Notes: generated by a model not told the origin, from the letters alone. A stretch of DNA of 64,000 nucleotides from Massilia niastensis DSM 21313 (GCF_000382345.1 NZ_KB908098.1:1-64000), one strand, 5' to 3'. Counted from the first letter of the stretch, positions 8,687-17,921 are shown. Translations and numbers: made by a program.

Positions 8687-10012
8687 ATGAAATCGCATAC
8701 CGTCACATCCTCGGCGGGCGCCGAGGCCTACGCAGCGCCCGCCGACGACCTGGAAGCGCGCACCTATGCCAAGGTGATGCGCCGCCTGGTTCCCTTCCTG
8801 ATGCTGTGCTACCTCGGCGCCTACCTGGACCGGGTCAACGTCGGCTTCGCCAAGCTGCAGATGCTCAGCGACCTGCAGTGGAGCGATACCGTGTATGGCC
8901 TGGGCGCCGGCGTCTTCTTCATCGGTTACTTCCTGTTCGAAGTGCCCAGCAACATGATCCTGCACAAGTTCGGCGCGCGTCGCTGGCTGGCGCGGATCAT
9001 GATCACCTGGGCGATGATCTCCGCCAGTTTCAGCATCGTCGATTCGCCGACCGCGTTCTACGTGCTGCGCTTCCTGCTCGGCGTCGCCGAAGCCGGATTC
9101 GCGCCGGGCGTCATCCTGTACATCACCTACTGGTTCCCGTCGGCGCGCCGCGCCAAGGTGATGGCCTTCTTCTTCATGGCGATCCCGCTGGCGAGCATCG
9201 TCGGTGCGCCGCTGTCGGGCTGGATCATGGAAGCCTTCGCCGGCGTGCAGGGCCTGCGCGGATGGCAGTGGCTGTTCGTGCTCGAGGCGCTGCCGTCGCT
9301 GATCCTCGGCGTGGCCATCCTGTTCTACCTCGACGACAGCATCGCCGCCGCCAAATGGCTCACGCCGGAAGAGAAGGCCCTCCTGCAGCGCAATATCGAG
9401 AAGGAGGCGGGAGAGAAGGTCGAGCACCATTCGGTCGGCGCCTTCTTCTCCGACCGCCGCCTGTGGCTCCTGACCGCCATCTACTTCTGCATCGTGATGG
9501 GCCAGTACGGCATCACCTTCTGGCTGCCGGCCATCCTGAGCAACATCGGCGCCGGCAGCGTGGGCAGGATCGGCATGCTGGCCGCGATTCCGTATGTGTT
9601 CGCCCTGGTGTGCCTGCCCTTCGTCGGCAGGAGCTCGGACCGTACCCGGGCCCGGCGCCTGCATTGCGGTGCGCCGATGCTGGTGGCCGCGGTGGCGCTG
9701 TTCGCCCTGGCGTTCACCGACGGGATCGGCCTCGCGCTGGTGCTGCTGAGCGCCGCAGCGGCGGGGGCGATCTGCGGCACCTCGCAGTTCTGGGCGCTGC
9801 CGACCGCTTTCCTGGGGGGGATGGCGGCGGCGGCGGGCATCGCCACCATCAACTGCATCGCCAACCTGGCCGGCTTCTTCTCGCCCTCGCTGGTGGGCTG
9901 GCTGAACGATGTCACCGGCAAGCAGGGCGCGGGCCTGATGCTGACCTCCGCCGCCTTGCTGGTGGGCGCCTGCCTGCTGCTGTTCGTTCCGAAACAGGCA
10001 GTCGATCGCTGA
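8687..10012 (+). CDS. MFS transporter, anion:cation symporter (ACS) type
   Basis: A 441-residue inner-membrane carrier with 12 predicted membrane segments. Segment 1 carries YLDRVNVGFA and loop 2-3 has the ACS-type FEVPSNMILHKFGARRWLARIM; segment 5 region contains RFLLGVAEAGFAPGVILYITYWFP, positions ~128-150. These are typical of hexuronate, tartrate, phthalate and 4-hydroxyphenylacetate symporters. It follows the split transketolase after 134 bp, and a rho-independent terminator 50 bp downstream closes the unit. It most likely imports the organic acid or sugar acid metabolised by the SDR and transketolase. Confidence 0.88.
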   Translation: MKSHTVTSSAGAEAYAAPADDLEARTYAKVMRRLVPFLMLCYLGAYLDRVNVGFAKLQMLSDLQWSDTVYGLGAGVFFIGYFLFEVPSNMILHKFGARRWLARIMITWAMISASFSIVDSPTAFYVLRFLLGVAEAGFAPGVILYITYWFPSARRAKVMAFFFMAIPLASIVGAPLSGWIMEAFAGVQGLRGWQWLFVLEALPSLILGVAILFYLDDSIAAAKWLTPEEKALLQRNIEKEAGEKVEHHSVGAFFSDRRLWLLTAIYFCIVMGQYGITFWLPAILSNIGAGSVGRIGMLAAIPYVFALVCLPFVGRSSDRTRARRLHCGAPMLVAAVALFALAFTDGIGLALVLLSAAAAGAICGTSQFWALPTAFLGGMAAAAGIATINCIANLAGFFSPSLVGWLNDVTGKQGAGLMLTSAALLVGACLLLFVPKQAVDR

Positions 10013-10063
10013 CCGGAGCGCAATCCGCAGGGGCGCGCCTGGACCTGTCCGGCGCCAATCGTG

Positions 10064-10092
10064 AAAAAGGCTCCCGCCGGGAGCCTTTTTTT
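10064..10092. terminator. Bidirectional rho-independent terminator
   Basis: A perfect hairpin AAGGCTCCC-gcc-GGGAGCCTT is preceded by a run of A and followed by a run of T, so it can stop transcription from the MFS gene on the plus strand and from the Gly-rich gene on the minus strand. Confidence 0.9.
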
Positions 10093-10111
10093 CAGTCGGG
10101 GAAGAGGCGCT

Positions 10112-10522
10112 TCAGCGCGAGTCGTCGGCGGAACCGGACCCCTTCATGTCGCTGTCGGCGCTGTTGACGTTGACGTCCGCGGTGTACGAGCCGCCTGCGG
10201 CGCCGCCTGCGCCGCCTTTGCCGCCTGGACGGGACACGCCCTGGTCGGACGTCCCGGGCCTGCCGCCGCCCGCCGCGCCGCTCAGGCCGCCCCGGCCCCC
10301 GGCGCCGGCCCCGCCGACCGTGCCGCCCGGCATCGATTCAGCAGCGCCGCGGTCGCTTTGCGGCGAGCCCGCCGGGAACACGTTGCTCTCGGGCGGTGCA
10401 TTCAGGAAGCCGGTGTAGTGACCAGCGTTCGAGCCCTGGGCGCCCTGGTCGGGCTTGTCGCCCTGGGGCCTGGCCTGGGACTGGTCGCTTCCCGGGTCTT
10501 TCGGTTTGTTGTCAGCCATCAT
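10112..10522 (-). CDS. Gly/Asp-rich low-complexity protein, function unknown
   Basis: A 136-residue hydrophilic protein without signal peptide or membrane segment. The N-terminal half is rich in D, P, Q, S; residues ~65-115 are almost all G, A, S, R and P (for example GGTVGGAGAGGRGG). Two ATG codons are adjacent (10522 and 10519); GGGAG precedes them and suits the second at least as well. It is likely disordered. Similar low-complexity proteins in related bacteria have no assigned role. It stands alone between a terminator and the MgtC-like gene. Confidence 0.6.
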   Translation of the reverse strand: MMADNKPKDPGSDQSQARPQGDKPDQGAQGSNAGHYTGFLNAPPESNVFPAGSPQSDRGAAESMPGGTVGGAGAGGRGGLSGAAGGGRPGTSDQGVSRPGGKGGAGGAAGGSYTADVNVNSADSDMKGSGSADDSR

Positions 10523-10719
10523 GATCTCCCAGCATCAATCGATAGACCCCATGGTAATCCTTCATTCCCGGCCTTCAATAGGCGCAGGCGCTGAGCGGGT
10601 GTAGGAGTAGGCGAGAGCCGGGCCATCGCGTCCGGCCGCGCGCCCCCTACAGCCGAGCGTGGCGACGCCTTGATTGCATAAATGGCATGATGCTCGCGAG
10701 TTGTCGAGAGGAGTGCAAT

Positions 10720-11190
10720 GTGTGGTGGGAACGTAGCTGGATGACGGTACAGCAGGAATTTTCGGACCTGGGCAATGCCGAGGACATCACCCGGATCGTG
10801 GTGCGCCTGCTGATGGCGGTCGCGCTCGGCGGCTTGCTGGGTTATGAGCGCGAATCGGTCGGCGCCTCGGCCGGGCTGCGCACCCACATGCTGGTGTCGC
10901 TCGGCTCCGCGCTGTTCGTGCTGATTCCATTGCAAGCCGGCATGGAAATCCAGGACCTGTCGCGCGTCCTGCAGGGCGTGACGGCCGGCATCGGCTTCCT
11001 GGGCGCCGGCGCCATCCTCAAGCAGACCGAGAAGAACGACATCCGGGGCCTGACCACGGCGGCCAGCGTGTGGCTGACGGCCGCCATCGGCATCGCGGCC
11101 GGGATGGGCAGGGAGGCGACGGCGGTGCTGAGCGCACTGTTCGCCATGGTCATCCTGGCGATCCTGCGCCACCCGTCGAAATCCGAATGA
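10720..11190 (+). CDS. MgtC/SapB family membrane protein
   Basis: A ~156-residue inner-membrane protein with about four or five hydrophobic segments. The MgtC/SapB signature is present: RLLMAVALGGLLGYERE followed by GLRTHMLVSLGSALF, then GVTAGIGFLGAGAILK and GLTTAASVWLTAAIG. The family includes factors needed for growth in low magnesium and acid, and simpler proteins such as this one lacking the C-terminal ACT-like domain. I chose the GTG at 10720 because GAGAGGAG lies at 10706-10713; the ATG at 10741 is an alternative. The longer frame from 10687 has no ribosome site. Ends 4 bp before the convergent AraC gene. Confidence 0.85.
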   Translation: MWWERSWMTVQQEFSDLGNAEDITRIVVRLLMAVALGGLLGYERESVGASAGLRTHMLVSLGSALFVLIPLQAGMEIQDLSRVLQGVTAGIGFLGAGAILKQTEKNDIRGLTTAASVWLTAAIGIAAGMGREATAVLSALFAMVILAILRHPSKSE

Positions 11191-11194
11191 GCCC

Positions 11195-11980
11195 TCAGCC
11201 GCGCTGGCGCTGGTCCGCGAAGAAGGCGGATGGCGTGCACCCGAAGGTCTTCCTGAACATGGCGGTGAAGGCGGACTGGCTGGCATAGCCGAGCTGCCCG
11301 GCGACCTGCCACAGCGGCATGCCGCGCGCGATCAGGGGCGCCGCGTGCGCCAGCCGGACCTGCTGGCGCCACTGGCCGAAGCTCATGCCCAGCTCTTTCT
11401 CGAACAGGCGCGCCAGGGTGCGCTCGGAGGCCCCCACCGCGCCGGCCCACTGGGCCAGCGTCTGGCCATCGCCCGGCGCATCGACCAGGGCCGCGCACAG
11501 GCCCTTCAGGCGCTTGTCGCGCGGCATCGGCACGCGGATCGGACGGGTCGGCGCCCGCACCAGTTCGTCGAGGATCAGCTCCCCGATCAGCGCCGCCCGC
11601 TCCGGCGGCAAGTCCTTGGTGCCGGTATCCAGCGCGGCGATCAGCTCGCGCAGCAGGCCGCTGACTTCCAGCACCCGGCAGGTTTCGCCGGGGAAGGGCG
11701 CGCGCGAGGCGTGCACGCGCAGCGGACTCAGACAGGCCGCATCGAGCATCGTCACCTCGTGCTCGATGCCGGGCGCAATCCAGATGGCGCGCTGCGGCGG
11801 CACGATCCAGCTGCTGTCTTCCGCACTCACGCGGATTACGCCGTTCGCGGCATAGGTCAGCTGTCCCCAGGCATGGCTGTGGGCGCCGATCATGGTGTCG
11901 GCGGGAAGCATGCGGGCGGACAGGGTGACGGGGCATTGCCGGGTAGGATCCGGTCCCGGCCCGGGTGAAAGGATAGCCAT
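11195..11980 (-). CDS. AraC family transcriptional regulator with cupin domain
   Basis: A 261-residue regulator. The N-terminal cupin (GAHSHAWGQLTYAANGVIRV, about 32-51, and WIVPPQRAIWIAPG) is of the kind found in YdeC/NimR-like regulators that sense small molecules. The C-terminal AraC HTH contains TLAQWAGAVGASERTLARLF and QVAGQLGYASQSAFTAMFRK with FGCTPSAFF. It is divergent from an MFS transporter (86 bp between starts), a common regulator-exporter pair, so it probably controls that transporter. Ligand unknown. Confidence 0.87.
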   Translation of the reverse strand: MAILSPGPGPDPTRQCPVTLSARMLPADTMIGAHSHAWGQLTYAANGVIRVSAEDSSWIVPPQRAIWIAPGIEHEVTMLDAACLSPLRVHASRAPFPGETCRVLEVSGLLRELIAALDTGTKDLPPERAALIGELILDELVRAPTRPIRVPMPRDKRLKGLCAALVDAPGDGQTLAQWAGAVGASERTLARLFEKELGMSFGQWRQQVRLAHAAPLIARGMPLWQVAGQLGYASQSAFTAMFRKTFGCTPSAFFADQRQRG

Positions 11981-12066
11981 GGCAGTTTCTCGTTAAATGT
12001 TGTCGCACTATCTTAAATCGGTCGCGCCGGTTTTGCTTACACTGGGTTTTTCTCACGAGGCGCAGC

Positions 12067-13284
12067 ATGAGCAACGACAACAACACCGTCCGCCAGGATG
12101 CCAGGGTGATCGGCCTGGTCGGCCTGGCGCACGGCACTTCCCACTTCTACCACCTGATCCTGGCCGCGCTGATTCCCTGGCTCAAGCCCGCCTTCAATCT
12201 CAGCTATACGGAGCTGGGCCTGCTGATGACGGTGTTCTTCGTCGTCTCGGGCGTGGGCCAGGCGATGGCGGGCTTCGTGGTCGACCGTGTCGGTGCGCGC
12301 AACGTGCTTTACTTCGGCATTTCCACGCTGGGCCTGTCCGCCGTCGTGCTGTCGGGCGCGGGAAGCTATGCGGGCCTGATGGCGGGCGCGCTGCTGGCCG
12401 GCGTCGGCAACTCGATCTTCCACCCCGCCGACTACACCATCCTGAACCAGCGCGTGTCGCGTGCGCGGCTGGCGTATGGCTTCTCGGTGCACGGCATCGT
12501 CGGGAATATCGGCTGGGCCGCCTCGCCGCTGTTCCTGACCGCGATCGCGGCAACCCAGGGCTGGCGCACCGCATTGCTGTCGGCGGCGGCGCTGCCGCTC
12601 GTGGTGCTGGTCCTGCTGGTGCTGAACCGCGAGGCCCTGCGTCCCGATCCGATCGGCGCGCACGCCAGGCCAGGCGGCGCGCAGGGCGGCACGCTGGACT
12701 TCCTCAAGCTGCCGGCGGTGTGGATGTGCTTCGGGTTCTTCCTGCTGACGGCGGTGGCGCTGGGCGGGATCCAGGCCTTCTCCTCGATCAGCCTCGAGGC
12801 CCTGTACGGGATCTCGCGCGAACTGGCCACCAGTTCCTACACCGCCTACATGCTGGCCTCGGCGGTGGGCATGCTGGCCGGCGGCTTCCTCGGCGCGGGC
12901 ATCAAGCACCACGACCGCACGGTGGCCGCGGCCTTCGCCGTCGCCGCGCTGCTGGCCCTGGTGCTGGCCGCGGGCGCCGGTCCGTCGTGGATGGCGCTGC
13001 CGCTGATGGGCCTGATCGGCCTGTGCTCGGGCGTCGCCGGTCCGTCGCGCGACCTGATGATCCGCGCCGCCACGCCGGCGGGCGCGACCGGCCGCGTGTA
13101 CGGCGTGGTCTACTCGGGCCTCGACAGCGGCCTGGCAATCGGCCCGCTGCTGTTCGGCCTGGCCATGGATGCCGGCCGTCCGGGCTGGGTGTTCGCAGGC
13201 GTGGCGCTGTTCCAGGCGCTGGCGATCGCCACCGCGGTGGGCGTGGGCGGGAATACCCGCTCGGCGCAGCTGAAGGCCGCCTGA
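12067..13284 (+). CDS. MFS transporter (fosmidomycin-resistance-like)
   Basis: A 405-residue carrier with 12 predicted membrane segments and the MFS loop motif GFVVDRVGARNVLYFG (about 72-87). The opening GLAHGTSHFYHLILAALIPW and GVGNSIFHPADYTILN resemble the Fsr fosmidomycin-efflux branch. It is divergent from the AraC/cupin regulator, which suggests inducible efflux of a small toxic compound. It ends 5 bp before the convergent antiporter gene. Substrate unassigned. Confidence 0.85.
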   Translation: MSNDNNTVRQDARVIGLVGLAHGTSHFYHLILAALIPWLKPAFNLSYTELGLLMTVFFVVSGVGQAMAGFVVDRVGARNVLYFGISTLGLSAVVLSGAGSYAGLMAGALLAGVGNSIFHPADYTILNQRVSRARLAYGFSVHGIVGNIGWAASPLFLTAIAATQGWRTALLSAAALPLVVLVLLVLNREALRPDPIGAHARPGGAQGGTLDFLKLPAVWMCFGFFLLTAVALGGIQAFSSISLEALYGISRELATSSYTAYMLASAVGMLAGGFLGAGIKHHDRTVAAAFAVAALLALVLAAGAGPSWMALPLMGLIGLCSGVAGPSRDLMIRAATPAGATGRVYGVVYSGLDSGLAIGPLLFGLAMDAGRPGWVFAGVALFQALAIATAVGVGGNTRSAQLKAA

Positions 13285-13289
13285 GCGGA

Positions 13290-14384
13290 TCAGGGAACGA
13301 TGGTCGTGAACAGGTAGACCGCGAAGATCACCAGGTGCACGGTGCCCTGCATGACCGTGGTGCGCCCGGTGCCGAGCGAGAGCGTGGCCACCATGAGGGA
13401 CAGCAGCAGCAGCACGGTCGATTTCACGTCGATCCCGAGCGACAGGGTCCAGCCGGTGGCCAGCGATACGATGGCCACCGCGGGAATGGTCAGCCCGATG
13501 CTGGCCAGGGCCGAGCCCAGCGCCAGGTTGAGGCTGGTCTGCAGGCGGTTGGCGCGCGCGGCCTGGTAGGCCGCGATCCCTTCCGGCAGCAGCACCACGG
13601 TCGCGATGATGATGCCGACCAGCGCCTTTGGCGCGCCCATGGCCGCCACGGCCGCTTCCAGGGTCGGCGACAATGACTTGGCCAGCAGCACCACGCTGGC
13701 CAGGCAGGCCAGCAGCAGCCCGGCGCTGATCCAGGCCATCTTCGCGGGCGGCGGCGGCGCATGCACGTCCTCGTTCTCGGCGGCGCGCTCGGGCAGGAAA
13801 TAGTCGCGATGGCGCACGGTCTGCACCAGCACGAAGGTCCCGTACAGCACGATCGACACCACGGCGATGAAGCCCAGCTGGCTGCTGCTGTAGACCGGAC
13901 CCGGGGTGGTGGTGGTGTAATTCGGCAGCACCATGGTCAGCACGGAGATCGCCGCCAGGGTCGCCAGCGAGGCCGAGACGCCATACAGCCCGAACTTCTG
14001 CTCGCCATGCCGTTCCGCGCCCGCCAGCAGGCACAGCCCCACCATCCCGTTCAGGATGATCATCACGGCGGCAAACACGGTGTCGCGCGCCAGCCCGCTG
14101 GTCGCCTCGCCGCCGGCGAGCATCAGCGACACGATCAGCGCCACCTCGATCGCGGTCACCGCCACGGCGAGCACCAGCGTGCCATAGGGTTCGCCGACCT
14201 TGTGCGCGACGATCTCGGCATGGAAGACGGCGGCCAGCACGCCGGCGAACAGGCCGATGACGAGCAGGATGGTGTAGGCCACGCCGAGGAGATCGCCCGC
14301 GCCGAGGGCCAGGCCTGCGAGCAGGAGCCAGGCAAGGATGGGAGCGGCGATCGACCAGGCGGGGAGGGCAGCGGAGATTTTCAT
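13290..14384 (-). CDS. chaA: Calcium/proton antiporter, ChaA type
   Basis: A 364-residue integral membrane protein with about 11 segments. Two inverted CaCA-family repeats are visible: VAVTAIEVALIVSLMLAGGEAT (region ~72-94) and VVLLPEGIAAYQAARANRLQTSLNLALGSALASIGLTIPAV (region ~271-311), which carry the conserved glutamates of the alpha motifs. ChaA exchanges cytoplasmic Ca2+ or Na+ for protons and aids alkaline and calcium tolerance. The ATG at 14384 is the start; the open frame continues far upstream into the next gene but that extension has no homology. ChaA is a good family match; substrate preference is inferred. Confidence 0.85.
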   Translation of the reverse strand: MKISAALPAWSIAAPILAWLLLAGLALGAGDLLGVAYTILLVIGLFAGVLAAVFHAEIVAHKVGEPYGTLVLAVAVTAIEVALIVSLMLAGGEATSGLARDTVFAAVMIILNGMVGLCLLAGAERHGEQKFGLYGVSASLATLAAISVLTMVLPNYTTTTPGPVYSSSQLGFIAVVSIVLYGTFVLVQTVRHRDYFLPERAAENEDVHAPPPPAKMAWISAGLLLACLASVVLLAKSLSPTLEAAVAAMGAPKALVGIIIATVVLLPEGIAAYQAARANRLQTSLNLALGSALASIGLTIPAVAIVSLATGWTLSLGIDVKSTVLLLLSLMVATLSLGTGRTTVMQGTVHLVIFAVYLFTTIVP

Positions 14385-14443
14385 GGCAGTCTCGAAACGG
14401 GAGACTATCCAGTTTAACAACAAAGCTCTGCTGTTCGCTATCC

Positions 14444-15655
14444 TTACGCGGTGCTGGCCGGCTGCGCCGGCGCGGTCTTTTGCAGCGCCGGCGCCTTGCG
14501 CCTGGCCGGCTGGCGGCGGAACTTGATCCAGATGACCAGCCCGGTGATGAAGAAGGCCAGCGGGCTCAAGCCCACCACGCTGACCAGGATGCGGCCGACG
14601 ATGCCGAAGGCTTCGCCCGTGTGCAGCGGGAACAGGGTGCTCACGAACCAGTCGCCGCCGCGCGCCGCCAGGGGATCGGCCACGCGCAGCACCTCGCCGC
14701 TGCCGGCGTCGATGCTCACGCGGGTGGCGCCGTCGCCGTGGCGCAGTTCGCCGGGCTGGCGCACGCGCAGCTCGAACGGTTGATTGGGCTTGGCCGGGAA
14801 GCTCAGGCGCGACACGCGGCCCTCGGGGAAACGCGCCTGCGCGGCCGCGACCGCGCTGGCGGCGTCGATGCGCGGCGCGCCGGCGTCGCTGCGGTTGTCG
14901 AGCTTCGGGTTCGGACCGAGCGGCGCCACCGCATTGATCGCCGGCTTCACCCAGTCCGGCGCGTTGAAGTAGACGCCCGAGAAGGACAGCACCACCAGGA
15001 ACGGCGCCGTGTAAAAACCCGCCGCGCGGTGCAGCTGGAAGCTGAAGCGCGGCCAGTTGCCGCCATGGCGCACCGTCAGCGCCTGCCAGATCGCCTTCGC
15101 GGTCAGCTTGGGCCACCAGACCACGATGCCGGTCAGCGCCAGCAGGAACAGCGCCACGCCCTGGACCGCGATCACGATCTTGCCCGCTTCGCCGGACATC
15201 AGGTAGCGGTGCAGGTGGAACAGGGTCGGCATCAGGAGCGGGCGCGAGAGGCCCGCTTCGCCCCAGTTGCGCTCGCCCAGGATGGCCATGCTGGCCGGAT
15301 CCACCATGACCTGGCGCGTCACCCCCTGTTCCCAGCTGGAGGCCGGGGTCTGCGGCCGGTACCAGGCGATGAACACGCCGCCCTGGGTCTCCGGGAACAT
15401 GATCATGTTGGGACGGCCATAGCCGGGCTCGCGCGCCAGCCGTTCGGTCACCGCCTGCGCCGCCGCCGGGCTGACCCGCATCGGGTCGCCGGCCGTCGCG
15501 CCCGCCGGCGGCGCGACGCGCAGCAGGCCGGGATTGAGCCAGGCGTCGAGCTCGTGACGCCAGCCGAGCACGGTGCCGGTGAGGCCCTGCAGGACGAGGA
15601 TGGTGCCGAAAATCAGGCCGGTCCAGAGGTGAACGGTGCGGATGAGAGATTTCAT
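14444..15655 (-). CDS. PepSY-associated membrane protein, siderophore/iron uptake
   Basis: A 403-residue inner-membrane protein with four membrane segments: TVHLWTGLIFGTILVLQGLTG near the start, VIAVQGVALFLLALTGIVVWW, FSFQLHRAAGFYTAPFLVVL and ILVSVVGLSPLAFFITGLVIW near the end. Periplasmic PepSY-type domains lie between them, and conserved His residues (HLHRYL, LHRAAG, LHTGEA) could bind haem or serve in ferric-siderophore reduction. Start chosen at 15655 because the membrane segment begins there; the longer open frame crosses the Fur boxes. Divergent from the TonB-dependent receptor with shared Fur sites, so the pair is iron-regulated. Confidence 0.85.
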   Translation of the reverse strand: MKSLIRTVHLWTGLIFGTILVLQGLTGTVLGWRHELDAWLNPGLLRVAPPAGATAGDPMRVSPAAAQAVTERLAREPGYGRPNMIMFPETQGGVFIAWYRPQTPASSWEQGVTRQVMVDPASMAILGERNWGEAGLSRPLLMPTLFHLHRYLMSGEAGKIVIAVQGVALFLLALTGIVVWWPKLTAKAIWQALTVRHGGNWPRFSFQLHRAAGFYTAPFLVVLSFSGVYFNAPDWVKPAINAVAPLGPNPKLDNRSDAGAPRIDAASAVAAAQARFPEGRVSRLSFPAKPNQPFELRVRQPGELRHGDGATRVSIDAGSGEVLRVADPLAARGGDWFVSTLFPLHTGEAFGIVGRILVSVVGLSPLAFFITGLVIWIKFRRQPARRKAPALQKTAPAQPASTA

Positions 15656-15671
15656 GAACGAGATGATAGCG

Positions 15672-15692
15672 CAAATGAGAATGATTCTCGAT
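15672..15692. promoter_or_regulatory. Predicted Fur box 1
   Basis: The sequence aatgagaatgattctcgat is a good match to the Fur consensus, made of overlapping GAATGATT/AATGAGAAT hexamer units with dyad symmetry. It lies just upstream of the PepSY gene start (15655) and should repress that gene when iron is plentiful. Confidence 0.75.
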
Positions 15693-15706
15693 CCTTGCAT
15701 ATGGAA

Positions 15707-15728
15707 TTGAGAATCGTTATCATTCTCA
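15707..15728. promoter_or_regulatory. Predicted Fur box 2
   Basis: TTGAGAATCGTTATCATTCTC again fits the 19-bp Fur palindrome (GAGAAT...ATTCTC with NAT triplet repeats). It is nearer the receptor gene at 15774. Two boxes 15 bp apart in a divergent region suggest joint iron control of both genes. Confidence 0.8.
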
Positions 15729-15773
15729 CGCTTTATTTCACAAAAGAAAAGTGTCCCTTCGCAAAGTGTCGAG

Positions 15774-17921
15774 ATGATGAGTACGATGAAACCGGTTTCC
15801 CTCGCGGTCGCGGCCGCATGCGCGCTGATGGCGGCGCCGTGCGCCCTGGCCCAGCAGGCCCAGCAGAACCAGGAGCAGGACAGCGAGATGGCCTCGGTGG
15901 TCGTGACCGCCACCCGCACGGCGAAGGCCGTGGACAAGATCCCGGGCGCGGTGTCCGTGATTACCCAGCAGGAGCTGTCGACCCAGTACCTGATCGCCGA
16001 TGACCCGTCGCAGGCCCTGGCGACCTATGTGCCCGGCTACGCGCCGAGCCGCCAGAAGCTGACCTCGACCGGCGAATCGCTGCGCGGCCGCCAGCCGCTG
16101 ATCCTGCTCGACGGCATTCCGCAGTCGAACCCGCTGCGCGCGGGCCAGCGCGAAGGCTATTTCGCCGACAGCGCCATCATCGAGCGCATCGAAGTCATCA
16201 ACGGTGCGTCGGCGATGCAGGGCCTGGGCGCGACCGGCGGCATCATCAACTACATCACCAGGACCCCGCGCGCCAACGGCACCAGCTACAACGTCAACAC
16301 CCGTTTCTCGAGCCAGTTCCGCTCGGATAGCCTGGACTGGAAGACCGGCCTGACCGTCAGCCACAAGTCGGACGGCTTCGACCTGCTCGCCTATGGCGCC
16401 GTGCAGCGCCGCGGCATGGGCTATGACGGCAAGGGCCGTCGCCTGGGCATCGACAACGTGCAGGGCGACACCCTCGACTCGCACGGCGACGACCTGTTCG
16501 TGAAGATCGGCAAGACCTTCGGCGACCAGCGCCTGCAGCTGAGCGTCAACCGTTTCAACCTGAGCGGCGACGGCGACTACCGCAACCAGCCGGGCGTGGT
16601 GGCCGAGGGCGTGCCGACCAGCTCGGAGCCGGGCGACCCGATCGGGGCGGAGCCGCGCAACAAGGTGCGCAGCGCCAGCCTGGACTACCGCCATGCCGAT
16701 CTCGGCGGCGGCGCGCTGACCGCGCAGCTGTTCACCCACGATTTCGAGGCGCTGTACGGCGCCACCAATACCGCGACCTTCCAGGACGCCCGCATCGCGC
16801 CCGTCAGCAGCCTGTACGACCAGTCGCACATCGTGGCCGACAAGCTCGGTTCGCGCATCACCTGGGTGCGCCCCGACACCCTGGTCGAGGGACTGGAAGT
16901 GACCGCCGGCCTCGACTGGCTGCGCGACCACACCCTGCAGCGCCTGGCGCAGACCGACCGCACCTGGGTGCCGGAACTGAAATTCCGCTCGCTGGCGCCC
17001 TTCCTCCAGCTCGAATACGAGATCGGCCCGGTGACGGTGCGTGGCGGCGTGCGCTACGAGGACGCCAAGCTCGAGGTCGACACCTACACCACCCTGGCCG
17101 CCTATGGCAACCGGGTGGTGCAGGGCGGTTCGGCCGAGTTCACGAAATCGGTCAAGAACATCGGCGCGGTATGGCGCTTCGCCCCGCAATGGTCGGTCTT
17201 TGCGGCCAGCTCGGAAGGCTTCGGCCTGCCGGACGCCGGCCTGGTGCTGCGCGGCGTGGCCGTGCCGAACCAGTCGGTGTCGAACCTGGTCAGCCTGCAG
17301 CCGATCGTCACCCGCAACAACGAGGTCGGCATCAACTGGCGCGGCGCGAACGGCCAGTTCGGCGTCTCGCGCTACGACTCGCGCTCCAAGATCGGCAGCG
17401 TGATCCGCATCAACTCGGCCGGCATCGGCCTGGTCGAGCGCGTGCCGACCACGGTCAAGGGCTGGGAGGCGAACGCCGAGTGGCGCTTGACGAAGGGCCT
17501 GTCGCTGTCCGGCACCTGGTCGAGCATCGACGGCAAGACCGCCGCCACCCAGGGCGCGCCGCTGGACCTCGACCTCGGCGCCCGCTCGCAGGGCCCGGAC
17601 AAGACCACGCTCGGCGCCAACTGGAGCTTCATGCCGAAGGCCCAGCTGCGCCTGCAGGCCTCCCACCTGCGCGACCGCGACATCAACATCGGCCGCCGGG
17701 TCGGCACCGCCAACCTGGAAGAGCACTTCAAGGGCTACACCCTGGCCGACGCGGCCGCCACCTGGGACAGCCGCTACGGCAAGTTCGGCGTGAGTATCGA
17801 GAACCTGTTCGACAAGCAGTACGTCGGCTATTACTCGCAATCGGCATCGGCGGTCGACTCGACCGCCACCTATGCAGGCCGTGGGCGTACGCTGGCGCTC
17901 AGCTGGAACCGCAGCTTCTGA
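15774..17921 (+). CDS. TonB-dependent siderophore receptor
   Basis: A 715-residue outer-membrane receptor. Residues 1-26 are a signal peptide (hydrophobic LAVAAACALMAAPCALA, cleavage after ALA-QQ). A TonB-box-like segment ASVVVTATR follows at ~40, then the plug domain (IPGAVSVITQQEL ... LLDGIPQSNP ... IERIEVINGASAMQGLGATGGIINYITR) and a 22-strand barrel ending in the C-terminal aromatic SWNRSF. Size and plug motifs match ferric-siderophore receptors. Two Fur boxes lie upstream. The divergent PepSY protein probably releases or reduces the imported iron. The siderophore is not identifiable. Start could also be the second ATG, one codon on. Confidence 0.92.
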   Translation: MMSTMKPVSLAVAAACALMAAPCALAQQAQQNQEQDSEMASVVVTATRTAKAVDKIPGAVSVITQQELSTQYLIADDPSQALATYVPGYAPSRQKLTSTGESLRGRQPLILLDGIPQSNPLRAGQREGYFADSAIIERIEVINGASAMQGLGATGGIINYITRTPRANGTSYNVNTRFSSQFRSDSLDWKTGLTVSHKSDGFDLLAYGAVQRRGMGYDGKGRRLGIDNVQGDTLDSHGDDLFVKIGKTFGDQRLQLSVNRFNLSGDGDYRNQPGVVAEGVPTSSEPGDPIGAEPRNKVRSASLDYRHADLGGGALTAQLFTHDFEALYGATNTATFQDARIAPVSSLYDQSHIVADKLGSRITWVRPDTLVEGLEVTAGLDWLRDHTLQRLAQTDRTWVPELKFRSLAPFLQLEYEIGPVTVRGGVRYEDAKLEVDTYTTLAAYGNRVVQGGSAEFTKSVKNIGAVWRFAPQWSVFAASSEGFGLPDAGLVLRGVAVPNQSVSNLVSLQPIVTRNNEVGINWRGANGQFGVSRYDSRSKIGSVIRINSAGIGLVERVPTTVKGWEANAEWRLTKGLSLSGTWSSIDGKTAATQGAPLDLDLGARSQGPDKTTLGANWSFMPKAQLRLQASHLRDRDINIGRRVGTANLEEHFKGYTLADAAATWDSRYGKFGVSIENLFDKQYVGYYSQSASAVDSTATYAGRGRTLALSWNRSF

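Noticed and set aside
13290..15674. 794-residue frame joining the antiporter and PepSY regions
   Set aside because: The homologous antiporter protein begins at 14384; the upstream part is a shadow of the PepSY gene in another frame, not a fusion.
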